24,210 nt of DNA from an uncultured Eubacteriales bacterium (GCA_900548795.1 URLT01000016.1:1-24210), one strand, 5' to 3'; shown: positions 1 through 7,027, counted from the stretch's first letter. Program-made: numbers and translations. The notes: generated by a model from the sequence alone, not told the origin.

Positions 1-1684
1 CGGCGGTGCCAATGTCGGCGGCCTGATCGGCAAGGGAAACGGCGATCAGGATCCCGAGACGGTCATCAGCAACTGCTATGCCACGGGGACTGTCACGGGC
101 GGTGCATATTCCGGCGGCTTTGCAGGCAGCCTTTGGGGGCTGAATATCAAAAACTGCTACGCGACCGGCGACGTAACGGGCGCCTTTGCATCGATAGCGA
201 CCTTTGCCGGAACAGACGCTCCTGCCGCATATGCATGCGGCTCGGTCACAAACTGCTATACGACCGGCGCGGTGGTTGGCACGGCTTCCAGCACTTACGC
301 CTTTGCATACCAGGATGCGACTGCGAGAAGCCCGATCACAAACTGCTATTTTGCAGACGGGAACAGCGCGATAAAAAACCAGAACGAAACCGCAGAGCCC
401 AAGACCTCGGAGGAAATGCAGACCGAGGAATTCAAGGACACCCTCCATGCAGGCGACCCGGCAAACGGCTGGATCTTCCGCGAGGGCGAAACGCCCCTTT
501 GCGGCGCGGAGCCGGCGGATTACGCCGCGGTTGAGGCTGCGCTGGGCAAGATCCCCGCAGACCTGACGGCATACACCGACGAATCTGTTGAGGCGCTGCG
601 CGCCGCGGCAGCGGCTGTGATCCGGGGCAAGGCCATCGCAAAGCAGGCCGAGGTCGACGCAATGGCGGAGGCCATTGAGCGCGCGATCTCTGAGCTTGCC
701 TTCAAGCCCGCCGATTATTCCGCCGTTGATGCGGCGATCGAAAAGGCGAACGCTCTGAACGAGAACGATTATGTCGATTTTTCCGCCGTGAAGGCGGCGC
801 TGGAAGCGGTCGTGCGCGGCAAGAACATCACGGAGCAGGCCGAGGTCGACGCAATGGCAAAAGCCATTGAGGATGCCATCGCGGCGCTGGTCAAAAAGAG
901 CTATCCTGTGACCGTATCCGGCGCAACGGAGCACGGCACTGTGACCGTCAGCACGGATGCTGCCGTCGGCGGCAGCACCGTGACGATCACGGTGAAGCCC
1001 GACAGCGGTTACACGCTGGGCGGCATCACCGTCACCGACAGCGAAGGCAACGAGCTGAGCCTGACCGACAACGGCAACGGCGAGTACGCCTTCACCATGC
1101 CGTCCGGCAAGGTCGAGATCCATGTGACCTTTGCGGAGGACGGCAGTCTGAATCCCTTCCAGGACGTGCCCAGTGACGCATACTATTTTGAGGCCGTCAA
1201 TTGGGCGGTTGCGAACAACGTCACAAACGGCACGTCCGAGACGACCTTCGAGCCGGACGTGGGCTGCACGAGAGCGCAGGTCGTGACCTTCCTCTGGCGC
1301 GTGGCCGGGCAGCCCGAGCCGACCGAGGGCACGAATCCGTTCACAGACGTGAAGGAGGGCACGTATTACTACAAGGCCGTCCTCTGGGCGGTCGAGAAGG
1401 GCATCACGAACGGCACGTCCGAGACGACCTTTGACCCGGACGAGATCTGCACCCGTGCGCAGGTCGTGACCTTCCTCTGGCGCCGCGAGGGCAAGCCCGC
1501 GCCGACGGGCGCGAATAACCCGTTTGCCGACGTGAAGCCGAGCGCTTATTTCGGCAGTGCCGTCCTCTGGGCGGTCGAGAAGGGCATCACGAACGGCACG
1601 TCCGAGACGACCTTCGAGCCGAACGAGGGCTGCACGAGAGCGCAGATCGTCACCTTCCTCTGGCGCGCAGATCGGGACAAATGA
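1..1684 (+). CDS. SLH-domain surface protein, 3' part (5' end outside window)
   Basis: The reading frame is open from the first base and ends at TGA 1682-1684, so this is the C-terminal ~560 residues of a larger secreted protein. About 2-360 encodes GLUG-type repeats (recurring GG(L/F)xG followed by NCYATG or NCYTTG). Two ~65-residue FIVAR-like helical repeats follow at about 509-703 and 707-901, each with a xxAEVDAMAxAIExAI core. A beta-rich bacterial repeat lies at about 902-1135 (TVSGATEHGTVTVS to MPSGKVEIHVTF). Three SLH domains end the protein (about 1151-1309, 1337-1495, 1520-1669), each with NGTSETTF and CTRAQ(V/I)VTFLWR. SLH domains bind secondary cell wall polymer, so the protein is predicted to be displayed on the cell surface, perhaps as an adhesin. 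The canonical TRAE motif is TRAQ in all three domains. No function beyond surface display can be read. Confidence 0.88.
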   Translation, partial: GGANVGGLIGKGNGDQDPETVISNCYATGTVTGGAYSGGFAGSLWGLNIKNCYATGDVTGAFASIATFAGTDAPAAYACGSVTNCYTTGAVVGTASSTYAFAYQDATARSPITNCYFADGNSAIKNQNETAEPKTSEEMQTEEFKDTLHAGDPANGWIFREGETPLCGAEPADYAAVEAALGKIPADLTAYTDESVEALRAAAAAVIRGKAIAKQAEVDAMAEAIERAISELAFKPADYSAVDAAIEKANALNENDYVDFSAVKAALEAVVRGKNITEQAEVDAMAKAIEDAIAALVKKSYPVTVSGATEHGTVTVSTDAAVGGSTVTITVKPDSGYTLGGITVTDSEGNELSLTDNGNGEYAFTMPSGKVEIHVTFAEDGSLNPFQDVPSDAYYFEAVNWAVANNVTNGTSETTFEPDVGCTRAQVVTFLWRVAGQPEPTEGTNPFTDVKEGTYYYKAVLWAVEKGITNGTSETTFDPDEICTRAQVVTFLWRREGKPAPTGANNPFADVKPSAYFGSAVLWAVEKGITNGTSETTFEPNEGCTRAQIVTFLWRADRDK

Positions 1685-1692
1685 CCTATGGC

Positions 1693-1718
1693 AGCGGGGC
1701 GGCTCAGGCCGCCCCGCT
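1693..1718 (+). terminator. GC-rich hairpin after the SLH gene, terminator-like without a T tract
   Basis: The 11-bp arms AGCGGGGCGGC (1693-1703) and GCCGCCCCGCT (1708-1718) are perfectly complementary around a TCAG loop, starting 9 bases after the stop codon. No T run follows, so it may act as a 3' stabilising hairpin or an imperfect terminator. Confidence 0.5.
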
Positions 1719-1768
1719 CAGCGCGTCAGCCGCTTCGTGGAGCGCGCTGCGCCGTCTCATGCAGGATC

Positions 1769-1828
1769 TGACGCGCCGTTGGCGCTATAAAAAGCGCTTC
1801 AAGCTTTTTAACAGATTCAGAGGTTCCC
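1769..1828. repeat. Partial copy of the TIR-bounded element (37-bp core plus right terminus)
   Basis: Bases 1769-1805 are identical over 37 bp to 8795-8831. The core includes the small stem GCGCT-ATAAAA-AGCGC. The element terminus TCAGAGGTTCCC follows at 1817-1828 (then TA), as it does, less perfectly, after the second copy. No left terminus is visible upstream, so this copy looks truncated. Confidence 0.6.
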
Positions 1829-1989
1829 TAGTATAAAGACGGGTATATTCCTCTCCGGGGTTCCCGATCTTGCGGTTCAGGTCGATCAGTTTCCGGAACC
1901 AGTCATGCGCCCAAAGCGTTTCTCTCCCGCCCTGCGTCTGGCCGAGGCCTCGGCGCGTTGCGCGGTTTCCATAAGTTTTTGAAAAGAAT

Positions 1990-2037
1990 CTGTGCAAAAG
2001 TCTGTGCAATTGTTGATAACGTTGGGCTTTTGCACAG
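1990..2037. repeat. 11-bp perfect inverted repeat with 26-nt loop
   Basis: CTGTGCAAAAG at 1990-2000 is the exact reverse complement of CTTTTGCACAG at 2027-2037. CTGTGCAA also recurs directly at 2002-2009, giving three related half-sites. It may be a protein-binding site or an RNA hairpin; there is no gene close by to decide. Confidence 0.5.
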
Positions 2038-2154
2038 CCGGCGCAGGGATAGATGCGGAGTTATGTAAACCATTTTGCGATTGCCTCAAAAACCTGTGCG
2101 CAGTTTTCGGCGTGCCGCCGGAAATCGCTCAGGGATGCCATTTTGCCCACTTGA

Positions 2155-2280
2155 AGATTGCCGCGTCGGGCTTGCAGCCCTCCTCGCAATGACACGCTTG
2201 ATGGGATTGGCGGGGAAAACCGACGATTTGTGTGGTCTTTGGGAACGCGGCTCGTCAGCAGCCCCCTTCGCAATGACACG
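2155..2280. repeat. Two copies of an intergenic CGCAATGACAC repeat
   Basis: Copy 1 (2155-2195) begins AGATTGCCGCGTCGGGC and ends CTCCTCGCAATGACAC. Copy 2 (2259-2280) keeps only AGCCCCCTTCGCAATGACAC. From general knowledge, repeats ending CGCAATGACA (TGTCATTGCG on the other strand) are widespread intergenic repeats in bacterial genomes. This pair is noncoding and sits downstream of the minus-strand lipid operon. Confidence 0.5.
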
Positions 2281-2360
2281 CGAGGAGGGTTTTGAGTATT
2301 TGGAACCTGCGTCCGGAAAAATGGGCGCATATCACGGCGGCGATTCTGATTTCGCTGCGC

Positions 2361-3224
2361 TCAGCGCGCGGTGCCGATGCGCTCGCCGAGACGCACCTTG
2401 CTCTCGACGCCCTCGGCGCTGTGCGCGAGGATGTCGGCGTCGATGGCGACGCGATCCGGCGGCAGGAGCAGGATGACGGTCGAGCCGCCGTACTCAAAAT
2501 AGCCCTTCTCCTGCAGCTTCCCGAAGGACGCGGGCGTCTCGCTGTGGTTGCAGATGCGGCCGACCAGCAGCGCCCCGACCTCCATCTGCACGACCTGCCC
2601 GAAGTGCTCGGTTTGCAGGACGGTGAAGCGGCGGGCGTTGCGGCGGTAAACCTTCAGCCCGGCGGCGATCGGGTTGACCGTGTGCAGCACGCCGTTGATG
2701 ACCCGCGTCGCGCCCTGCGTCCCGCAGTCGGGGTAGACATAGCGGTGATAATCGTCCGGCGCGAGGCGGAAGATCAGGCACACGCCGCCCTCATACTGCG
2801 CCGCCAGCGCGTCGTCCTCCAGAAGCTCCGCGACCGTATAGGGCACGCCCTTGACCGCGAAGCGCTGCTCCGCCGAGATCGGCAGAGCGGTCAGCTTCGA
2901 GTCGGCGACCGCGGGAAGCTCGTTTTCGGCGGTTTGGTTGACATAATTCTTTCTCTGCCGGGTGAAAAAATCGTTGAAGCAGGAAAACTCCTGCCTTGTG
3001 CAGTCGTCAACGGAGATCCGGTATGTGCGCATAAAGCGCCGCACCTTGCCGCGGGAAAGGGGGCTGCGCTGCCAGAGGGCGTAGAGCGCCGAGACGGGTC
3101 TGCGGCAGAGAAGCCCCTTGGCCAGCATCCGGCCGAACGCCGTGCCGTAGGTGAAGCGGATGGCGCCGCCGCCGACCTCCGGCGTTTCGGTCAGGCGCTG
3201 CGCCTGACGATCCCAGACCTGCAC
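2361..3224 (-). CDS. psd: Phosphatidylserine decarboxylase proenzyme
   Basis: This 287-residue enzyme converts phosphatidylserine to phosphatidylethanolamine at the membrane. The family signature is complete. Asp108 (in ADSK) and His160 (in DYHRYVYP) fit the self-cleavage triad. HTVNP lies at 181-185. The GGST motif (246-249) in YFEYGGSTVILLL is where the chain cuts itself before Ser248 to make the pyruvoyl cofactor. The length fits the class often seen in clostridia; the usual LGST is GGST here. The start is GTG 3222-3224, only 3 bases after the stop of the upstream aminotransferase. The GGGGCTG in that gene's end may serve as ribosome binding site, so translation is probably coupled. It is the last gene of a four-gene minus-strand operon. 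No phosphatidylserine synthase gene is in the window. Confidence 0.9.
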   Translation of the reverse strand: MQVWDRQAQRLTETPEVGGGAIRFTYGTAFGRMLAKGLLCRRPVSALYALWQRSPLSRGKVRRFMRTYRISVDDCTRQEFSCFNDFFTRQRKNYVNQTAENELPAVADSKLTALPISAEQRFAVKGVPYTVAELLEDDALAAQYEGGVCLIFRLAPDDYHRYVYPDCGTQGATRVINGVLHTVNPIAAGLKVYRRNARRFTVLQTEHFGQVVQMEVGALLVGRICNHSETPASFGKLQEKGYFEYGGSTVILLLPPDRVAIDADILAHSAEGVESKVRLGERIGTAR

Positions 3225-3227
3225 GGC

Positions 3228-4502
3228 TTACAGCCCCAGCCGCTCGAGCGCGGCCATGCGCACGCAGAGGCAGAAGACCTCCATGGCCTGCTTCAGCTCG
3301 GCGACGGGCGGAAGCGACGGCGCGATGCGGACGTTGCTGTCGAGCGGATCCTTGCCGTAGGGGAAGGTCGCGCCCGCCGGGGTCATGGTCACGCCGGCCT
3401 GCGCGCACAGCTCCAGCGCGCGGGTAGCCGTGCCGGGCATCGTGTCGCAGGAGATGAAATAGCCGCCCTTCGGCTCGGTCCACGTGGCAAGGCCGCGCGG
3501 GCCAAGCTCCTGCCCGAGCAGATCGAGCACGGCGCGGAACTTCGGCGCGAGCACGGCGGCGTGGCGCTGCATGAGCGCCAGCGTGTGCGCCTTGTCCTTG
3601 AGATAGCGCACGTGGCGAAGCTGGTTGATCTTGTCATAGCTGATGGTCTGATAGGTCAGGAGGCTGCCGAGATAGCGCTGGTTGTCCTGCGAGGCCGCCA
3701 TCACGGCCACGCCTGCGCCGGGGAAGGTGATCTTCGAGGTCGAGGCGAATTCATAGACCATGTCGGCGTTGCCTGCCTCGCGGCAGAGCGTCAGCATGTC
3801 GGAAAAGGGCACGAACGCGCCGAACACCTCGTGCACGCAATAGGCGTTGTCCCACATGAGGGCGAAATCCGGCGCGGCCGGGCGCAGATGCGCGATGCGG
3901 TCGATGACCTCGTCGGAATAGATGATGCCCTGCGGGTTGGAATACTTCGGCACGCACCACATGCCCTTGACGGCCGGGTCGCGAACGGCCGCCTCGACGG
4001 CGTCCATATCCGGCCCCTCGGGGGTCATGGCAATGGGGATCAGCTCCATGCCGAGCGACTGCGAGACGCCGAAATGGCGGTCATAGCCGGGCGCGGGGCA
4101 GAGAAAGCGCACGACCGGCTCCTTCGACCACGGACGCGGCGAATGCAGCAGGCCGTGGGTGTAGGCCTTGGCCATCAGGTCGTACATCAGGTTCAGGCTG
4201 GCGTTGCCGCCGACGAAGATTTCCTCCGGCTTCGTGCCGAGGAGCTCGGCGAACAGCCGCTTGGCCGACGGGATGCCGGTCAGCTCGCCGTAGTTGCGGA
4301 CGTCCAGTCCGTCGTCAATGCAGTCGGCCGGGTCGGACAGAACGGTCAGCAGGTCGCTGACCATGTCGAGCTGCTGGCGGCTGGGCTTGCCGCGCGCCAT
4401 GTTGAGCGACAGCTTCTGCGCCTGACAGTCGGCATAAGCTGCTTGCAGCCGCGCATATTCCGCGCGCCGCTGCTCGGGTGTCATCGTTTGATATTGTTGC
4501 AT
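3228..4502 (-). CDS. PLP-dependent class I aminotransferase, AspB-4-like
   Basis: This is a 424-residue fold-type I aminotransferase. The opening LSLNMARGKPSRQQLDM (31-47) is typical of a subgroup annotated as aspartate aminotransferase-like (PF12897 type). Visible cofactor residues are Asn189 in YSNPQG, Asp218 in WDNAY, the Schiff-base lysine Lys257 in STSKITFPGAG, and the substrate-carboxylate arginine Arg392 in NVRIAPS. The protein is full length. The start is ATG at 4502, preceded by a strong GAGGAGGG ribosome binding site at about 4510-4517. That site overlaps the stop codon of the upstream lipoprotein gene. Subgroup membership suggests aspartate or a related amino acid as donor; the exact substrate cannot be read. 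Its place between envelope and lipid genes does not obviously reflect its function. Confidence 0.87.
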   Translation of the reverse strand: MQQYQTMTPEQRRAEYARLQAAYADCQAQKLSLNMARGKPSRQQLDMVSDLLTVLSDPADCIDDGLDVRNYGELTGIPSAKRLFAELLGTKPEEIFVGGNASLNLMYDLMAKAYTHGLLHSPRPWSKEPVVRFLCPAPGYDRHFGVSQSLGMELIPIAMTPEGPDMDAVEAAVRDPAVKGMWCVPKYSNPQGIIYSDEVIDRIAHLRPAAPDFALMWDNAYCVHEVFGAFVPFSDMLTLCREAGNADMVYEFASTSKITFPGAGVAVMAASQDNQRYLGSLLTYQTISYDKINQLRHVRYLKDKAHTLALMQRHAAVLAPKFRAVLDLLGQELGPRGLATWTEPKGGYFISCDTMPGTATRALELCAQAGVTMTPAGATFPYGKDPLDSNVRIAPSLPPVAELKQAMEVFCLCVRMAALERLGL

Positions 4503-4515
4503 ATACGATCCCTCC

Positions 4516-4917
4516 TCAGGAAGCTCTCAGATATTTGACTGGGCCCTTTTCGCCGTAGTCCAGCGTCAGCTCGCGGCCGTCGACCGCGAAGGTATAGACC
4601 CGGGTGAACGCGCCGGCGGCGTTTTGGTCAATGTCGCAGGTGAGGACGTTACCCTTCACCGTGAAGGTGCCGGAGATCGTCCCGGCGTCGCTGCCGCGGT
4701 ATTGCGCGCTGACGGTCACGGTGCCGTCGTCGCGAAAGGTGATCGTCTCGCAGATGGCGTCCTCGTCGGCATTGGCCGAGACCCACACGCCGACCAGCCC
4801 CTGCGGGATGCCCGTCTCCTCCGGCTCGGTCGTGCCGGGCTCGCTCGTGCCGGCGCAGCCCGCGAGGAGCAGCGCCGCCGTCAGGAGCGCCAGCAGCAGA
4901 CAAAGCGTTTTTTTCAT
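4516..4917 (-). CDS. Small lipoprotein, possibly lipocalin-like
   Basis: This 133-residue protein starts MKKTLCLLLALL and has a lipobox LLAGC, with Cys21 as the predicted lipidated residue. It is therefore predicted to be anchored on the outer face of the membrane. A Thr/Glu-rich linker (24-37) leads to a beta-rich domain of about 95 residues. GVWVS, ITFRDDGTVTVS and ISGTFTVKGNVLT resemble small lipocalin-like domains of clostridial lipoproteins. The start ATG (4915-4917) overlaps the thioesterase stop as ATGA and is preceded by GGGGGGAAACC. Its TGA stop lies inside the ribosome binding site of the downstream aminotransferase gene. The ligand is unknown. Confidence 0.75.
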   Translation of the reverse strand: MKKTLCLLLALLTAALLLAGCAGTSEPGTTEPEETGIPQGLVGVWVSANADEDAICETITFRDDGTVTVSAQYRGSDAGTISGTFTVKGNVLTCDIDQNAAGAFTRVYTFAVDGRELTLDYGEKGPVKYLRAS

Positions 4918-5582
4918 ATGGTTTCCCCCCAAAGATGCGCGCGGAAGCTCTCCGTGCCGTCTGCCTTGACGCCTTGCACGGCGTCGGCTCCGCGCAGCAG
5001 CGCGAGCGTCTCGCCCTCGAAGCACTCGTGCTCGTAGCAGAGCTCCAGACAGCGCCGCCCGGGCAGGACGGACTCCGCCGCGCGGATGTAGTCGACGTGG
5101 TTGCGGTGGCCGTTGCGGTCGATCTGCTCGGGCGTGACCGTGTCCGAGCCGACCGGCGCCGGGTCGCACACGACCGAGAGCCCGCGCATCGTCTCCGTGC
5201 GCTCCGGCTCGACCGTCGGCAGCGTCCAGAGCACCGGCGCGGCCTTCATCGGCAGGAGCCGGCGCACGCGCGTGTCGACGAGCACCCAGTATTGCAGGGC
5301 GCTGCCCACCTCGGTGTCGCCGTCGAAAAGGGCGAAATCGCGGACGGATGCCGCAAGACCGGGGCGGCGCAGCCATGTCCGCACGCGCAGCGCGCGGATC
5401 GGCAGCCGCTCCAGACGGATGCGCACGCGCAGCAGCATCCAGAAGCAGTGAAAATCGCGGAACATCCGGTCGTAGCCGATGTTGAGATCCTCGCTGTGCG
5501 CGAGGATCGTCTCCTGCATCGCCTCGGCGACCTCGCTGAGCGTATTGACCGCGCCGAAGCGCCGTTCCCATGTTGCTTGCAT
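4914..5582 (-). CDS. Acyl-ACP thioesterase (FatA/FatB-like)
   Basis: This 222-residue double-hotdog protein is predicted to hydrolyse acyl-ACP and release free fatty acids in the cytoplasm. The first hotdog half spans about 1-120. The second contains the conserved DRNGHRNHVDY (155-165), matching the D-x-N-x-H pattern of bacterial acyl-ACP thioesterases (Asp155, Asn157, His159), and LELCYEHEC (179-187). The open frame extends 21 codons further up into the repeat element at 5623-5783. I chose ATG 5580-5582 because GGAGGAATTT precedes it at good spacing. It is first in the operon and overlaps the lipoprotein gene by 4 bases. No strong promoter is obvious; a poor TTGAAA / TATTCC pair (about 5694-5723, minus) lies inside the element. 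Read-through from nth is also possible. Confidence 0.85.
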   Translation of the reverse strand: MQATWERRFGAVNTLSEVAEAMQETILAHSEDLNIGYDRMFRDFHCFWMLLRVRIRLERLPIRALRVRTWLRRPGLAASVRDFALFDGDTEVGSALQYWVLVDTRVRRLLPMKAAPVLWTLPTVEPERTETMRGLSVVCDPAPVGSDTVTPEQIDRNGHRNHVDYIRAAESVLPGRRCLELCYEHECFEGETLALLRGADAVQGVKADGTESFRAHLWGETI

Positions 5583-5622
5583 AAATTCCTCCGTGGCTGT
5601 GTGTCGGTCAGGCCTCTTTCTT

Positions 5623-5783
5623 GGGAACCTCTGATTCAATCGCAAGAGCGGTCAGCGAGGGATTTTGCTCCAAATTGAGGTTTGGAAATCGCAGGAATAC
5701 TTTGTGTATTACAAGATTTTCAAACCAATAAGTTGGGACAAAAGACCCGCTGAGCGCCGCAGCCGATTTATTCAGAGGTTCCC
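5623..5783. repeat. 161-bp palindromic MITE-like element between nth and the thioesterase gene
   Basis: The element starts GGGAACCTCTGA (5623-5634) and ends with its exact inverse TCAGAGGTTCCC (5772-5783). The two halves align with each other along most of the length: AATCG, TCAGCG and TTTTG blocks pair across the arms, then GGTTTGGAAATC (5679-5690) with GATTTTCAAACC (5715-5726). The apex is AATAC-TTTGT-GTATT (5696-5710). It would fold as one long imperfect hairpin. There is no coding capacity of its own. Bases 5638-5667 are identical over 30 bp to the copy at 13437-13466 (inverted). Confidence 0.8.
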
Positions 5784-6412
5784 TTGGTCTGCTGCCCGCG
5801 AAATTCCCTGCAAAACGGGCGCAGCGGGCATTCGGCGCACCGCGGCCGCCGGGCGGTGCAGACGTCGCGGCCGAACAGGACGATCCGGTGGCAGAAGGCG
5901 CTGCTCTCCTCCGGCGGCAGGATCGCGCGGAGCTGCCGCTCGACTTTTTCCGGCTCCTTCCCCTCGGCGAGGCCGAGGCGGTTGGAAATACGGATGCAGT
6001 GCGTGTCGCAGACGACGGCGGGACGGCCGTAGAGGTCGCCGAGCAGCAGGTTCGCCGTCTTGCGGCCGACGCCGGGCAGGGTCAGCAGGTCGTCCATGGA
6101 GTCCGGCACGCGGCCGCCGAAGCGGTCGCGCAGCGCCTGACAGGCCGCGACGATGTCCCGCGCCTTTTGGCGAAAGAAGCCGCACGAGCGGATGTAAGGC
6201 TCGACCTCCTCGGGCGTCGCCTCGGCGAAGCACTCGAGCGTCGGGAAGCGGGCGAAGAGCGCCGGGGCGATCTCGTTGACGCGCTTGTCGGTGCACTGCG
6301 CGGACAGGCGCACGGCGATCATCAGCTCGTAATCCTTCCGGTATTGCAGGGCGCACAGCGCGTCGGGATAGCGCGCGCGGAGAACGGAGAGGATCTGCGC
6401 AAGCTCATCCAT
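5768..6412 (-). CDS. nth: Endonuclease III, DNA glycosylase/AP lyase
   Basis: This 214-residue base-excision repair enzyme removes oxidised pyrimidines and cleaves abasic sites. The helix-hairpin-helix LPGVGRKTA (112-120) carries the catalytic lysine Lys118. The catalytic aspartate is Asp136 in VVCDTHCIRISNRLGL. The 4Fe-4S loop is complete: Cys185, Cys192, Cys195 and Cys201 in the C-x6-C-x2-C-x5-C spacing. ATG 6410-6412 has AGGAGG about 8 bases upstream and a near-consensus promoter at 6450-6477. The last residues, GTSE, and the TAA stop are read from the terminal repeat of the 161-bp element, so the native 3' end was probably replaced. The change lies beyond the iron-sulphur cluster and should not affect activity. 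Confidence 0.95.
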   Translation of the reverse strand: MDELAQILSVLRARYPDALCALQYRKDYELMIAVRLSAQCTDKRVNEIAPALFARFPTLECFAEATPEEVEPYIRSCGFFRQKARDIVAACQALRDRFGGRVPDSMDDLLTLPGVGRKTANLLLGDLYGRPAVVCDTHCIRISNRLGLAEGKEPEKVERQLRAILPPEESSAFCHRIVLFGRDVCTARRPRCAECPLRPFCREFRGQQTKGTSE

Positions 6413-6449
6413 GGCGGAGCCTCCTGTCTGTCTTTTTTTAATAAGGGAA

Positions 6450-6477
6450 TTATACCACAGATTTGCGGGGTGTCAAG
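6450..6477 (-). promoter_or_regulatory. Sigma-A promoter for nth
   Basis: On the minus strand, TTGACA (6472-6477) and TATAAT (6450-6455) are both perfect consensus with a 16-bp spacer. Transcription would start about 30 bases upstream of the nth start codon. Confidence 0.85.
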
Positions 6478-6587
6478 AAATTTTGCTGAAAAAGTTCACG
6501 CAGTGTGAATACTTGTCCGCGACAGACAAACGGATTTGGCATAAATGCACGGAGCGGGGCATAGGCTGCTGGCAGGGGGGATGCGCA

Positions 6588-6866
6588 ATGTGCGATCGGT
6601 TCACGCGGCTGAAATGCAAGGAGGTCGTCAACGTCAGCGACGGGGCGCGGCTGGGCTTCGTCTGCGATCTGGAGCTGGACGCCTGCACGGGGCAGGTCGT
6701 CTCGCTCGTCGTGCCCGGCGCCGGGAAATGCTTCGGGCTGCTCGGCGCGCCGGAGGAATTTGTCATTCCGTGGGCATGCATCCGGCGCATCGGCGACGAC
6801 ATCATCCTCGTCGAGGGCGATCGGGAGAAATTCTGTCTGCCGAAGCAGAGAAAGCTGCTGTTTTGA
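6588..6866 (+). CDS. YlmC/YmxH-family PRC-barrel sporulation protein
   Basis: This 92-residue protein begins MCDRFTRLKCKEVVNVSDGARLGFVCDLELD and continues with a conserved barrel core (QVVSLVVPG, EFVIPWACIRRIGDDIILVE). This matches the small YlmC/YmxH family, PRC-barrel-like proteins found in endospore formers and linked to sporulation; the biochemical role is not known. The open frame extends upstream to 6411, but the ATG at 6588 follows a GGGGGG ribosome binding site (6575-6580) and gives the usual family length. It is divergent from nth. No convincing promoter was found in the ~110 bases between the nth -35 element and this start. Confidence 0.85.
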   Translation: MCDRFTRLKCKEVVNVSDGARLGFVCDLELDACTGQVVSLVVPGAGKCFGLLGAPEEFVIPWACIRRIGDDIILVEGDREKFCLPKQRKLLF

Positions 6867-6899
6867 GCGAAAAAAATCCCGATTTTTGCAAATTTGTGC

Positions 6900-6928
6900 T
6901 TGCAAAACCGGGAAGCATCGGGTATAAT
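6900..6928 (+). promoter_or_regulatory. Sigma-A promoter for rpsB-tsf
   Basis: TTGCAA (6900-6905), 17-bp spacer, TATAAT (6923-6928). The -35 box lies in the right arm of an imperfect inverted repeat (6878-6891 with 6900-6912), which could also act as a weak 3' hairpin for the upstream gene. Confidence 0.85.
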
Positions 6929-6967
6929 ATACCGGCGTGCGAAAAAGCACGGAAATATCAAACCACA

Positions 6968-7027
6968 CACGCCGGGATGCTTCGTTCCAGTGCCGCCAAG
7001 CGGTGAACGGAGGAGATGATCGGCGTG
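6968..7027 (+). promoter_or_regulatory. Structured 5' leader of rpsB (candidate)
   Basis: The untranslated leader is about 120 nt. CACGCCG (6968-6974) is complementary to CGGCGTG (7021-7027), enclosing a small hairpin CCGC-CAA-GCGG (6993-7003). The closing helix ends 13 bases before the AAGGAG ribosome binding site. Leaders of ribosomal protein operons often bind the protein product for feedback, so this may be an S2 autoregulatory leader. I do not match it to a named family. Confidence 0.35.

Larger units (their letters stand above)
1685..2360. other. Gene-poor spacer holding repeats and an inverted repeat
   Basis: No convincing gene was found in these 676 bases. The spacer holds the hairpin at 1693-1718, a 37-bp repeat (1769-1805) also found after tsf, and one end of the GGGAACCTCTGA element family (1817-1828). 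It also holds an 11-bp inverted repeat (1990-2000 / 2027-2037) and two copies of a CGCAATGACAC repeat (2155-2195, 2259-2280). Short open frames on both strands resemble nothing I recognise and run into the repeats. The minus-strand frames between about 1785 and 2150 could be a decayed gene, but I cannot assign one. No terminator with a T tract is visible for the phosphatidylserine decarboxylase gene that ends at 2361. Confidence 0.6.

Noticed and set aside
2009..2021. TTATCAACA-like site (minus strand) as a DnaA box
   Set aside because: It is a single imperfect match with no cluster, no dnaA/dnaN and no AT-rich unwinding region.
1785..2330. Overlapping minus-strand open frames in the 1.8-2.3 kb spacer, possibly a decayed gene
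   Set aside because: The frames are short, run into known repeats at both ends and match no family I recognise; not enough to call a pseudogene.
2292..4538. Very long open frame (748 codons) antisense to psd and the aminotransferase
   Set aside because: It is the mirror of two clearly conserved genes in GC-rich DNA, is rich in Arg/Ala/His/Asp, and has no family motifs or ribosome binding site.
5583..5645. Extended N-terminus of the thioesterase reaching into the repeat element
   Set aside because: The ATG at 5582 has a strong ribosome binding site and the extra 21 residues derive partly from the repeat terminus.
6411..6587. Longer start for the YlmC/YmxH-type protein
   Set aside because: The extension overlaps the nth start and promoter and has no family resemblance; ATG 6588 gives the usual length.
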